DNA of 64,000 bases from Candidatus Gastranaerophilales bacterium (GCA_944323475.1 CALUSQ010000003.1:79113-143112); one strand, 5' to 3'. Counted from the stretch's first letter, positions 49,934 to 58,302 are shown. The notes: a model not told the origin generated them from the sequence alone. A program made the numbers and translations.

Positions 49934-50986
49934 TTATTCGTTAATATCTTTTACACTCAAAGCAATTCTGTGTTCTTGAGGAGTGAATTTTTTGATAAGA
50001 ACTTTAACTTCGTCACCGTTTTTGTAAATATCAAATGGATTTGCATTTGAATCTTCCATTTCAGCAACTGGAAGAAGTGCTTCTACCCCAGGGAATATAT
50101 TAATAAACGCACCAAAAGATGTAACCTTATTAACAGTACCTGTAATCACTTGTCCTTCTTCAAATTTATCTTCAATTTCTTCCCAAGGATTGTCACCGAT
50201 TCTTTTCAAGCTCAAGCTGATTCTTTTAAGGTCTTCATCAATTTTAAGAACTTTAACTTCAATTTTTTGACCAAGTGTTAAAACATCAGAAGGATGTTTA
50301 ATTCTTTGCCAAGAAATTTCAGAGATAGGAAGAAGTCCGTCAACACCATTGATATCAATAAATGCACCAAAATCAGCAATTCTAACAACTTCACCTTCAA
50401 CAATTTGGTCAACTTCAAGATTTGAAATAACTTCATCAACCAATTGCTCTCTTTGTTCAGCAAGTGCTTGTCTTTGAGAAAGAATTAGTTTATTTCTTTT
50501 TGCATCAGCTTCAAGAACTTTAACTTCAATTTCTTGATTCATCAAACCATCAAATGGCATGCCTGTTCTCAATTGAGAAGCAGGGATAAATCCTCTCAAA
50601 TCTTCAACTTCAACAATAACGCCGCCTTTAACAAGAGAAACAACTTTTGCCATAACAGTTTCACCTGAAATTTTAGCATTTTGAAGAGTTTGCCAAGCTT
50701 GAGCACAAGCAACTCTTTTAAGAGAAAGAAGCATACCGCTTTTTTCATCTTCGTCTTCTTTAAGAATATAAAATTCTTTGCAATCACCGATTTTCAACTC
50801 TTCAATAAGAGAAGAAGGAATTTCTTTTAAAGGAAGGAAACCTTCTGATTTTGCACCAATATCAACAAGGTATCCATCACTTTCTTTTTTAATAATTAAA
50901 CCTCTGACTACGTCAGCAACGCTTAATTTTGATTTGAAAGATTCTTCTAAAAGTCTTTCGAATTCGTCTAATTGTTTTGTTGTCAT
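49934..50986 (-). CDS. rpsA: 30S ribosomal protein S1
   Basis: Binds mRNA and helps unfold it on the 30S subunit. Contains four S1 (OB-fold) repeats at about 18-85, 100-165, 188-258 and 273-345 (from ATG 50986). The third is the clearest, GEVVRIADFGAFIDINGVDGLLPISEISWQRI. This four-repeat form (350 residues) is shorter than the six-repeat E. coli protein and is common outside proteobacteria. The start is set at 50986 because AAAGGAAA precedes it. The in-frame ATG at 51004 overlaps the ispH stop by one base (TAATG) and would only add MKGNIK. The ispH-rpsA neighbourhood is seen in other bacteria and sometimes fused. Confidence 0.96.
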   Translation of the reverse strand: MTTKQLDEFERLLEESFKSKLSVADVVRGLIIKKESDGYLVDIGAKSEGFLPLKEIPSSLIEELKIGDCKEFYILKEDEDEKSGMLLSLKRVACAQAWQTLQNAKISGETVMAKVVSLVKGGVIVEVEDLRGFIPASQLRTGMPFDGLMNQEIEVKVLEADAKRNKLILSQRQALAEQREQLVDEVISNLEVDQIVEGEVVRIADFGAFIDINGVDGLLPISEISWQRIKHPSDVLTLGQKIEVKVLKIDEDLKRISLSLKRIGDNPWEEIEDKFEEGQVITGTVNKVTSFGAFINIFPGVEALLPVAEMEDSNANPFDIYKNGDEVKVLIKKFTPQEHRIALSVKDINE

Positions 50987-51003
50987 TTTTATATTTCCTT
51001 TCA

Positions 51004-51870
51004 TTAGTATTTGTTAAGCTTTTCTATAACGTTATTTATTATATTGTCCGGAGTTGATGCTCCTGCTGTCACACCAATATTTTGTGATTTTTTAATTAAA
51101 TCTTCATATTTTTCAAGTTCTTCATCTGTCTCTATATGAATAGTAGAAGTTATGCCGGAAAGAATCTCCGCCAGATGAGTAGTATTTGCACTTTTTTTAC
51201 TTCCTACAACTACCATCAAATCTGACTCTTGTGCCAAATTTTTAGCTTCTTTTTGTCTTAATGAAGTTGACGCACATATTGTATTAAAAATTTTTACTTC
51301 TTTTGCAACCGACAAAAGATAATTCACGACATTTTGAAGATTTTCTATTCTTTGTGTAGTTTGTACAACAACTCCAACCCTTTTGTGTTTTTTTATTTCT
51401 TCTTCAAAATCTTTTAGTGTCGCAGTATCCGGAGCAACCAAAATATTTTCACCATGTTTTTGTGCATTTGCTTTAATAGCACAAACTTCAGGATGTTCGG
51501 GTTTCCCAACAATTACAAGCAAATATCCGTCTTGAACAAGTTCAATTGCCTTTTGTTGAACTTTTTTTACATCTAAACAAGTCAAATCTACAACTTCATA
51601 CCCTTTTTCTTTTGCATCTTCAAATATCTCAGGAGCTGCACCGTGACTACGTATTACACAAACACCCGTACTTTCACAAGGCAAACTGTCCACTGTATGA
51701 ATACCAAGACTAGAGAGTTCGTTTATAACATGTGAATTGTGTATTAATTCACCAAGAACAAAAATCTCTTTTGACTTGTTTTCTTCTTTTAATTTTTTTG
51801 TAGTTTCAACGGCTCTTTTTACGCCGTAACAAAAACCTGCATGTTTCGCCAGTTTTATATTTTTTTTCAA
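51004..51870 (-). CDS. ispH: 4-hydroxy-3-methylbut-2-enyl diphosphate reductase
   Basis: Last step of the MEP isoprenoid pathway. Makes IPP and DMAPP using a 4Fe-4S cluster. The three cluster cysteines are visible in HAGFCYGVKRAVE (about 10-22), LTCLDVKKVQ and TICASTSLRQKEA. At 288 residues it is complete. The start codon is TTG at 51870, with GGA about 11 bases upstream. A short hairpin (CACCAACAA/TTGTCGGTG, 51898-51917) is in the leader. Confidence 0.97.
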   Translation of the reverse strand: MKKNIKLAKHAGFCYGVKRAVETTKKLKEENKSKEIFVLGELIHNSHVINELSSLGIHTVDSLPCESTGVCVIRSHGAAPEIFEDAKEKGYEVVDLTCLDVKKVQQKAIELVQDGYLLVIVGKPEHPEVCAIKANAQKHGENILVAPDTATLKDFEEEIKKHKRVGVVVQTTQRIENLQNVVNYLLSVAKEVKIFNTICASTSLRQKEAKNLAQESDLMVVVGSKKSANTTHLAEILSGITSTIHIETDEELEKYEDLIKKSQNIGVTAGASTPDNIINNVIEKLNKY

Positions 51871-51989
51871 ACGTTTTTACGTCCATTCTTTCAGACTCAC
51901 CAACAAAATTTGTCGGTGGTATGAATATTAATGCCATGAACATATCTTAAATTCAAGCTTATTGTCTTATTTAACTTTTTTTAAACAAA

Positions 51990-52047
51990 AAAAATAATAT
52001 GTATCACTTAAAAAAACAAAATTTTTCAAATAATACATATTATTTTT
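51990..52047 (-). terminator. AT-rich terminator after the class V aminotransferase gene
   Basis: AAAAATAATATGTAT pairs perfectly with ATACATATTATTTTT, a 15-bp stem with a 28-base loop, starting about 6 bases beyond the stop codon of the gene at 52053. Confidence 0.75.
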
Positions 52048-52052
52048 AAATA

Positions 52053-53201
52053 TTAAACTAAATTTTCAATTGCAGCTTTTACACCTGAACCAAGCTCGAA
52101 TTTGTAACCAAGTTTGTACAAACTAGCTTCCAATGCAGCAACTGCAGCAAGTACATCTCTGTCACAAACAAAACCTAATGTACCCATTCTGAAAATTTTG
52201 TCTTTAAGCTCATTTTGTCCGTTTGCAACAACAATATCAAAATCTTTTTTCAAAGTACTTCTTATATCCGGAACACTAATACTTTCCGGAGGATAAATTG
52301 ATGTAATTGCATTTGACGCAATAGCATCATCTTCTACCATAGGTTTCAAACCTATAGCTTTAATCGCTGCACGCAAAGCTTTTGCATGTTTTGAATGTCT
52401 TGCCAAAATATTTTCCAGCCCGTCTTTTTTCATCATTTTTAATGCTTCATTCAAAGCAACAATAAGATTAACTGCTGGTGTATATGGCGTAGAATCTGCT
52501 CTGACAGATTTTCTGTAAGCACTCCAATCAAAATAGAATGAAGGATGCTTGCACTGTTCATGCATTTTAAAAGCTTTTTCACTAACTGCTAAAAATGCCA
52601 ATCCGGGAGGAATCATAAAGCCTTTTTGCGAACCTGAAACAAGAACATCAATACCCCATTCATCCATTTTACATTCTATAGCACCAACAGATGTAACACC
52701 ATCAACTACAGATACAGCACCATGTTCTTTTATTAAAGCAACAAGTTCTTTTAAAGGGTTTGTAACCCCTGTCGCTGTTTCATTGTGAGTCAGGGTAACA
52801 ATTTTGATTTCTTTATTTACATCAGCATCAAGTTTTTCTTTCAAAACTTTAGGGTCAATAGCTTTTCCTGCTTCAACCTCAATTTTTTCGACATTAGCAC
52901 CAAGTTTTGCAGCAATTTTTGCCCAACGGTTTCCAAAATTACCGATAACAAGTGAAAGCACCTTGTCTCCCTCATTAACAAGATTTGATAAAGCAGCTTC
53001 CATTGCCCCTGTGCCGCTTGATGTGTAAATAAATACATCATTTTCTGTTTGAAATAACCATTTTAAATCAGCATAAGTTTCTTTTAAAATTGCAGAAAAT
53101 TCACTGCTTCTGTGTCCAACAGGATGTTTTGCCATAGCAAGCAATATACTCTCGGGTACAGGTGTAGGACCCGGAATCATTAAAAATGTCTTATCTTTCA
53201 T
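52053..53201 (-). CDS. Class V aminotransferase (alanine-glyoxylate/serine-pyruvate type)
   Basis: PLP-dependent transaminase of the alanine-glyoxylate or serine-glyoxylate family. Starts with the IPGPTPVPESILLAMAKHPVGHRS signature (about 8-31), then YTSSGTGAMEAAL (about 59-71), HNETATG (about 138-144), VDGVTSVGAI (about 167-176), and the PLP lysine in SGSQKGFMIPPG (about 191-202). At 382 residues it is normal. Cyanobacterial homologues were historically called soluble-hydrogenase small subunit, and this protein looks close to that type. It may supply glycine or serine, which suits the nearby serine dehydratase, but no pathway neighbours are present. Confidence 0.92.
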   Translation of the reverse strand: MKDKTFLMIPGPTPVPESILLAMAKHPVGHRSSEFSAILKETYADLKWLFQTENDVFIYTSSGTGAMEAALSNLVNEGDKVLSLVIGNFGNRWAKIAAKLGANVEKIEVEAGKAIDPKVLKEKLDADVNKEIKIVTLTHNETATGVTNPLKELVALIKEHGAVSVVDGVTSVGAIECKMDEWGIDVLVSGSQKGFMIPPGLAFLAVSEKAFKMHEQCKHPSFYFDWSAYRKSVRADSTPYTPAVNLIVALNEALKMMKKDGLENILARHSKHAKALRAAIKAIGLKPMVEDDAIASNAITSIYPPESISVPDIRSTLKKDFDIVVANGQNELKDKIFRMGTLGFVCDRDVLAAVAALEASLYKLGYKFELGSGVKAAIENLV

Positions 53202-53256
53202 AAAAACTCCCCCTAATAACTATTCTGCTATTTTATTGTCTCATATTTTAGAGATT

Positions 53257-54045
53257 TTAGGAAGCATTATTAATTTTTACAGCTCGAATTATTCCTACTT
53301 GATTGGGTATTTCATGATTACAAAAAGTAAAAAATCCATTTTTATTTAAAATATGTAATATTTTTTCAGGCGACATAAAATGCCATTCCATTATTAATAC
53401 ATCAATTTTTTTCAATATTTCAGATTCATCTAAAGATGGTATAATTTCATGTTCAGCACCTTCACAATCAATTTTTAAAAATATTTTTTCTGGATGTTTT
53501 TCAAGAATTTTTGTTAATTCTTCTGCGGCACTTTTTATTACAACTTTTTCAATATTTTTTGAAGTATTTTTAAACCTATCAACAACCGTACTCATAGAAC
53601 CTATTTTATTTTTTTCATATGAAACATTTATAACCTTTTCATCTTTGCCTAATCCATAATTGTATAATTGTATTTTCTTTGACAACAATGGATTTAAATC
53701 AAGATTTTCAACAGCATTTTTGTAAGTTGGAACAAAAGGTTCAAACCCATATATTTTTTTTATATTTTCATTTTGAGCAAAATTTAAAGAAGTTATGCCA
53801 ATATTAAAACCTATATCAATCATTATAAAAGGCTCTTTAATAGAAAAATCATATTCTTTATTCAACAAAACCGATTTTGCTGTAAAACAAATATTATTTG
53901 AAAATGATGTAAAATTTATATTATTGCCTTTTAAAAAATATTTATCTTTATCATTAAATAATTCATATCCATTTTGTATAAAAATTTCTTTATATTTTAA
54001 AAAATTTTCAAATTTTTTAGTTATTTTTTTTAAAACTTTCAACAT
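53257..54045 (-). CDS. FkbM-family methyltransferase
   Basis: SAM-dependent O-methyltransferase-like protein. The Rossmann motif is MIDIGFNIGITSLNFAQN (about 91-108), and IFLKIDCEGAEHEIIPSL (about 199-216) is the FkbM-type post-I region. The length of 262 residues matches the family. FkbM proteins often decorate sugars of surface polysaccharides, in agreement with its cluster position. Last gene of the five-gene unit; starts 16 bases after the glycosyltransferase gene. Confidence 0.88.
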   Translation of the reverse strand: MLKVLKKITKKFENFLKYKEIFIQNGYELFNDKDKYFLKGNNINFTSFSNNICFTAKSVLLNKEYDFSIKEPFIMIDIGFNIGITSLNFAQNENIKKIYGFEPFVPTYKNAVENLDLNPLLSKKIQLYNYGLGKDEKVINVSYEKNKIGSMSTVVDRFKNTSKNIEKVVIKSAAEELTKILEKHPEKIFLKIDCEGAEHEIIPSLDESEILKKIDVLIMEWHFMSPEKILHILNKNGFFTFCNHEIPNQVGIIRAVKINNAS

Positions 54046-54061
54046 CTATATATTCTTCTTT

Positions 54062-54880
54062 CTACAATAATTCTTTTAAAATATTTGAGAGCGTAATATC
54101 TTGGCTTAAAAACTGATTTTTTGTCATCTTTTTATATTCTTTTGGTGTCCAAGAATTGTGTAAAGAAATAACAGAAGTTTCTTCATCTAAATCTGTTAAC
54201 CCGCTATTGTCTTTAAACCAAAATTTGCAATAAGCTTCTCGTCTTGAAATATTTGGATATTTTATTATTTCTGGGAATGCTTTAATTTTGTTATTATCTA
54301 AAGGTAAATATTTATTAGATTCAACACCATTAATTAATTTGTCTATTATGGCATTACCTAAAAAATCCCAGTTTTTGTATTCTTTATATTTCTTATTATT
54401 AAATAATTTAGTTAAAATTAATTGTGATTTTGGCTTTCCAAACTCATTTATTCTTTTTTCTACCTCAAAAATATATTGCCTGAATATTTCAGAATTTTTA
54501 TTTGCAAAAATTAAACCAGTATAAGGATGATACTTTATAGAAGTTTCTATCATAGAAATTTCTGAATTTTTAAACGTATATTCTGCAATATCATTTATTT
54601 TTTTAGAAATCACAAGAGTATCTGTATCAAACCAAATACCGCCATATTTGTATAATAATAAACATCGGATTACATCTGCTTGTTTAGGAAGAGAAAAATA
54701 ATTAAAAAGTTTTGTATCAATAATCTTTTTGTCTATCCAATTATGAAGGGTTTTATAATTTAAAATTACAATTTCATAATCAGGCATAAATTTTTTCCAA
54801 GTGTTTATACACAATTTCAAATAATCGTACAAACCTTTCTCGGGTTCCCAAAAAGAAAAAATATATTTTTTATTGTTCAT
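54062..54880 (-). CDS. DXD glycosyltransferase (GT32/capsular polysaccharide type)
   Basis: The start is set at 54880, where GGAGAAAAAT gives a ribosome-binding site at the right distance; the in-frame ATG at 54892 would overlap that site. Sugar-nucleotide transferase with the GT32-type motif YKYGGIWFDTDTLVI, in which DTD binds the metal and the UDP-sugar, and PKQADVIRCLLLYKYGG just before it. The ending resembles capsular synthesis proteins (SLHNSWTPKEYK). 272 residues. It belongs to the surface-polysaccharide unit and has a relative at 61875. Confidence 0.88.
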   Translation of the reverse strand: MNNKKYIFSFWEPEKGLYDYLKLCINTWKKFMPDYEIVILNYKTLHNWIDKKIIDTKLFNYFSLPKQADVIRCLLLYKYGGIWFDTDTLVISKKINDIAEYTFKNSEISMIETSIKYHPYTGLIFANKNSEIFRQYIFEVEKRINEFGKPKSQLILTKLFNNKKYKEYKNWDFLGNAIIDKLINGVESNKYLPLDNNKIKAFPEIIKYPNISRREAYCKFWFKDNSGLTDLDEETSVISLHNSWTPKEYKKMTKNQFLSQDITLSNILKELL

Positions 54881-54900
54881 ATTTTTCTCCATATTTAAAA

Positions 54901-55476
54901 CTATGGTAAATGTTTATAAAAACTTTTTTCTGCTTTTAGTTTTTCGTAATGTTCGATATCTCTATATTTAAAAACTTTTGCAGGATTACCTCCAGCAACA
55001 GCATACTTTGGAATACGTCCATGTACAACTGAGCCAGCTTGAATAATTGCACCTTCCTCAATAAAAGTCCCTGGTAATATAGTTACCCTCGAACCTATCC
55101 ACACAAAATCTTTTATAACAACGGGTTTGTATATATAATTTTTTGAATCATAAGGTATTTGTGTTCCATGGTTATAATCATGACTTTGGGTTAAAATCAT
55201 ACATTCTATACCACTAGTAAAATAGTTCCCTATCTCTACACTACCATCACCCCTAATTTGAATTCCGTTAAAAACAACATTATCTTTGATAACCGTTTTA
55301 GAATTGACATAAGAATAACCACCAACACAAAGATTTTTTCCTACATATTTCGCTTTTTTTATAATTCTAAATTTAGAAGGTAAAAATTTTAATAAACCAA
55401 TTCTTACCCTTATTTTTCTTCTTATTGTAGAAAAAGGTATTAATAAACACATTTTTTTTAAAATAAATTCAAACAT
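54901..55476 (-). CDS. Hexapeptide-repeat acyltransferase
   Basis: Left-handed beta-helix O-acetyltransferase of the LbH/WbbJ type. The repeat region reads as I/V-x-x-x-x-x patterns over about 45-170, ending GSRVTILPGTFIEEGAIIQAGSVVHGRIPKYAVAGGNPAKVFKYRD; the AGGNPAKVFKYR end is diagnostic. The active-site histidine is probably in THxYNHGTQ-like SHDYNHGTQ (about 101-109). 191 residues. It likely acetylates a sugar of the polysaccharide made by this unit. Confidence 0.92.
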   Translation of the reverse strand: MFEFILKKMCLLIPFSTIRRKIRVRIGLLKFLPSKFRIIKKAKYVGKNLCVGGYSYVNSKTVIKDNVVFNGIQIRGDGSVEIGNYFTSGIECMILTQSHDYNHGTQIPYDSKNYIYKPVVIKDFVWIGSRVTILPGTFIEEGAIIQAGSVVHGRIPKYAVAGGNPAKVFKYRDIEHYEKLKAEKSFYKHLP

Positions 55477-55481
55477 ACTCT

Positions 55482-56516
55482 TTAGTAAATTCCTAATAAT
55501 TTTAAATTTTTTAGTAAATTTTTAAATCGCTCAACCCTAATTTTCAAAGATTTTCTTAAACCCAAAGTTAAAATATTTAAAATAAAATATTCAAAAAACT
55601 GTTTCTTCTTATTACAAATATTAAATATTTTTTTTAATTCTTCTTGATTAATTTCACAAAATGGTTTATTAGATAAAAACTCCTTCAAAGAATCTATGCA
55701 TTCGTATCCAACACTAAAAGACAATTCATAGCATATACCTGCAACTATTTTTTTTATATAATTTTCTCTCAACTCTTCAAAAATTCTATGCTTTAATAAT
55801 GCATTATATATTTCATAAAAAGATACAACGCAATGCTCTGCATGCTGTGCTCTGTTTTTTGAACCAGAAGTTACTGACATATATCTGTATGTCGATAATT
55901 CTTTATCTACAATAGTAATTTTTTCTGCAATCGCCAAAGCTATTGCAGAAAAGCTCAAGTCATTCACGGTTTTTGTTGCAGAATAATTAAGGTTATTTTG
56001 TTTTATAAAATCTAATTTATAAAGCTTATTACAAGGCCCTGGATTTGTAACTTGTAAAATATCTTCTGTATCTTTTCTTGAAAAAACCTCTTTATCTGGA
56101 AGATATTTGTGATGGATTCCTTTGTGATGGGACGTTCGACCTCTTTGCATATCTATTTGATTGAAATCACAAATTGTTATATCAGCATCAGTTTTTTCTG
56201 CCTGATTAAACAACAGTTCTATCATGTTTTTTTCATAAATATCATCTGCATCAAGACAAATAACATATTTACTGCATGCCTGTTTGATACCTGTGTTTCT
56301 TGCAACTCCACCGCCTTGATTTTCTTGATAAAAATATTTTATTCTTTTGTCTTTTTGTTGATAATTTTTAATTATTTCAGCAGACTTGTCCATAGATCCA
56401 TCATCAACGCAGATTATCTCAATGTCACTAAAAGTCTGATTACACAATCCTTGTAATAATTCGCTCAAATAAATTTCTACATTATAAACAGGTACAACTA
56501 CAGAAACTAATGACAT
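55482..56516 (-). CDS. Family 2 glycosyltransferase
   Basis: GT-A enzyme of 344 residues. The N-terminus VSVVVPVYNVEIYLSELLQGL is the family-2 start, IEIICVDDGSMDKSAEII (about 32-49) carries the nucleotide-binding aspartates, and VICLDADDIYEKN (about 88-100) is the DxD-like metal motif. It would transfer a sugar to a lipid-linked or polymer acceptor. It overlaps the dehydrogenase-like gene by 10 bases, which indicates coupled translation. The last 60 residues are basic, and probably membrane-peripheral. Confidence 0.92.
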   Translation of the reverse strand: MSLVSVVVPVYNVEIYLSELLQGLCNQTFSDIEIICVDDGSMDKSAEIIKNYQQKDKRIKYFYQENQGGGVARNTGIKQACSKYVICLDADDIYEKNMIELLFNQAEKTDADITICDFNQIDMQRGRTSHHKGIHHKYLPDKEVFSRKDTEDILQVTNPGPCNKLYKLDFIKQNNLNYSATKTVNDLSFSAIALAIAEKITIVDKELSTYRYMSVTSGSKNRAQHAEHCVVSFYEIYNALLKHRIFEELRENYIKKIVAGICYELSFSVGYECIDSLKEFLSNKPFCEINQEELKKIFNICNKKKQFFEYFILNILTLGLRKSLKIRVERFKNLLKNLKLLGIY

Positions 56517-57262
56517 GATATAATCCCCTTTCTGTATTTTTCGTTGATATTGTGTACATCACAAATCAATTTTTCAAGCATTGTATCTTTCGCAAACCCA
56601 GCAAAAGCATCAACATCTTTGGGGAAACACTTGCCACCATATCCAAATTTTCCATCTGGGCCAGGAACAAAAGTGTGTGGTTCATTTATATATCCGCTTA
56701 TTAATGCACCATTTCTAATATGCTCATAATTACAATTATTTTTAGCACAAAGTTCAAAAATCCCATTAAAATATGTAACTTTTAATGCACCAAAAACATT
56801 ATGTGCATATTTCGTAATTTCTGCTTCCTTGTTTGTCATTACAATATATTTTTTATCTTTGAATATCTTCTTAAGTAACTCTATCTCGCCTGTAAATATC
56901 ATTGGTTGAATACAAAAATCATCATAAGCTGTTCTTTCTGTCAAAAATTCAGGCATAAAATAAACTCGTTTTTTTAGTTTTTTTGATAATAAATCACAAG
57001 TCCCAGGCAAAAGTGTTGTTCTAACAAAAATAGGTACATTGGGTAAATTCAAAATAATATTTTCCAAAAGTTCAAGATTTTGAGTGCAATCGGGTTCCGT
57101 AGGAATATGGATGCTTACAAAAACAATATCAGCTTTGGATAAATCGTCATTATAATTTTTGGGAGGGTCACTTATTAGAAGTTTGTGTTCCGGTGAATAA
57201 TTTTCAATCCATTTTTTCATTACACCACCAATAATGCCGCAACCGACTATGCCTATTTTCAT
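56507..57262 (-). CDS. UDP-sugar dehydrogenase-like protein lacking the C-terminal domain
   Basis: UDP-glucose/GDP-mannose dehydrogenase family, first two domains only. The NAD-binding motif is GIVGCGIIGG (4-13), with VFVSIHIPTEPD at 48-59; TKYAHNVFGALKVTYFN (about 150-166) is the linker helix with the conserved lysine; FGYGGKCFPKDVDAF (206-220) contains the catalytic Cys212. The protein ends about 40 residues later (251 in total), whereas full-length enzymes continue for 100-200 residues with the C-terminal UDP-sugar-binding domain. The absent domain means a true dehydrogenase role is uncertain. First gene of the polysaccharide unit. Confidence 0.82.
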   Translation of the reverse strand: MKIGIVGCGIIGGVMKKWIENYSPEHKLLISDPPKNYNDDLSKADIVFVSIHIPTEPDCTQNLELLENIILNLPNVPIFVRTTLLPGTCDLLSKKLKKRVYFMPEFLTERTAYDDFCIQPMIFTGEIELLKKIFKDKKYIVMTNKEAEITKYAHNVFGALKVTYFNGIFELCAKNNCNYEHIRNGALISGYINEPHTFVPGPDGKFGYGGKCFPKDVDAFAGFAKDTMLEKLICDVHNINEKYRKGIISCH

Positions 57263-57368
57263 GCTTATTCACCTTTTTCAATGTTTAAGAACTATTTTTG
57301 AATTTAAACATAGAAAACAAGAACTGTCAATTCGTGTTGAAAAATTATTTATATCCCAAAATTAAGTT

Positions 57369-57689
57369 ATGGAAAATATAAAAAAACTTTTTGGCAAGAG
57401 GCTTAAATATCTAAGAACCGAAAAAGGTTTTACACAAGAACAATTTGCAGAACTTATAGATATCAGCAGTCGTGCATTGTCAGCAATAGAATGTGGGCAA
57501 AATTTTGTCACAGCAAACTCTATAGAAAAAATATGCTTAGCTCTCAAAACCTCACCAAAAAACTTGTTTGACTTTGATTATCAAGCAACAAACAAAAAAG
57601 AAATTAAAAAAGATTTAATACAAATTATAAACAAGAATGAAAAACACCTGAACACTATTTACAATATTGTTCAAGGCTATCTAAAATAG
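57369..57689 (+). CDS. XRE-family transcriptional regulator
   Basis: A 106-residue protein with one Cro/C1-type helix-turn-helix: RLKYLRTEKGFTQEQFAELIDISSRALSAIECGQNFVTANSIEKICLAL spans about 11-59. The tail (about 65-106) is Lys/Asn-rich and helical. It is divergent from the polysaccharide unit (start 107 bases away), so it may regulate that unit. It is similar in its HTH to the regulator at 60986. Confidence 0.9.
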   Translation: MENIKKLFGKRLKYLRTEKGFTQEQFAELIDISSRALSAIECGQNFVTANSIEKICLALKTSPKNLFDFDYQATNKKEIKKDLIQIINKNEKHLNTIYNIVQGYLK

Positions 57690-57706
57690 ATTTATCCAAC
57701 ATATAA

Positions 57707-58093
57707 CTAATGACAATGTCCGCAGGAATGACCTTCGCCTTCTCCATGATGATGTTCATGATGTCCGCAATTTGGAGATGTAGTTTGTGTCAAAGTACCT
57801 GCCAACAATGACTTTACAGCTTCATCACAGTTGCCTGAGATACCTGCAAATATTTCTATACCGGCTTGACCCAATGCACTAACAGCACATCCTCCAATAC
57901 CACCACAAACTAATCTATCAATATTTTCATTTTCCAAAAGTTGAGCAAGAGCACTATGTCCTTGACCATCAGAAGAAAGTATTCTTGATGAAACTATTTC
58001 ATTGTTTTCTACTTCATATATTTTAAACATTTCAGTATGTCCAAAATGTTGAAAAACTTCTTCATTTTCGTCATAAGCAACAGCAATTCTCAT
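57707..58093 (-). CDS. NifX/NifB-like dinitrogenase iron-molybdenum cofactor family protein
   Basis: The start is set at 58093 because AAAAAGGAG lies upstream of it; the frame extends to 58129 without a ribosome-binding site. The domain runs from RIAVAYDENEEVFQHFGHTEMFKIYEV to about residue 105: FGHTEMF and GGIGGCAVSALGQAGIEIF are the family patterns. The last 25 residues are a His/Cys/Gly-rich tail (HHEHHHGEGEGHSCGHCH) that should bind metal. These proteins bind Fe-S or Fe-Mo clusters, and many non-nitrogen-fixing anaerobes have them. No nitrogenase genes are here; a generic metal-cluster carrier is likely. Confidence 0.9.
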   Translation of the reverse strand: MRIAVAYDENEEVFQHFGHTEMFKIYEVENNEIVSSRILSSDGQGHSALAQLLENENIDRLVCGGIGGCAVSALGQAGIEIFAGISGNCDEAVKSLLAGTLTQTTSPNCGHHEHHHGEGEGHSCGHCH

Positions 58094-58152
58094 AAGTACA
58101 AACTCCTTTTTCTTTTTATAATACATCAAATTAGTTATTTAATACATATTAA

Positions 58153-58174
58153 AAAAGAGCCTTTCGGCTCTTTT
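58153..58174 (-). terminator. Terminator after tRNA-Glu
   Basis: Hairpin AAAAGAGCC-TTTC-GGCTCTTTT, 4 bases after the tRNA end on the minus strand. Confidence 0.9.
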
Positions 58175-58178
58175 AAAA

Positions 58179-58254
58179 TGGTACTCCCAAGGGGATTTGA
58201 ACCCCTGCCGCATCCGTGAAAGGGATGTGTCCTAGGCCTCTAGACGATGGGAGC
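58179..58254 (-). tRNA. tRNA-Glu(UUC)
   Basis: 76 bases including encoded CCA. Acceptor stem GCTCCCA/TGGGAGT (one G-U pair at the end), anticodon loop CTTTCAC with TTC, T arm AGGGG-TTCAAAT-CCCCT. The D-arm with TCTAGAGGCCTAGGACA is that seen in cyanobacterial and plastid tRNA-Glu, which also serve in 5-aminolevulinate synthesis. It has its own strong promoter and a terminator. Confidence 0.97.
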
Positions 58255-58273
58255 CTATCGGTTCGTAAAAATA

Positions 58274-58302
58274 ATAATATCTAAGACATAATCCTATGTC
58301 AA
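58274..58302 (-). promoter_or_regulatory. Strong sigma-70 promoter of tRNA-Glu
   Basis: On the minus strand: TTGACA (perfect -35 consensus), 17-base spacer, TATTAT, about 20 bases before the tRNA. Confidence 0.85.

Noticed and set aside
51898..51917. Hairpin upstream of ispH as a terminator
   Set aside because: No T-run follows it on the minus strand; the AT-rich hairpin at 51990-52047 is the better terminator of the preceding gene.
56507..56516. Frameshift joining the dehydrogenase-like gene to the next gene
   Set aside because: The next frame starts with a complete family 2 glycosyltransferase N-terminus, so a 10-base overlap of two real genes is the simpler reading.
57707..58093. Evidence of nitrogen fixation
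   Set aside because: Only a NifX/NifB-like cofactor-binding protein is present; such proteins are common in non-fixing anaerobes.
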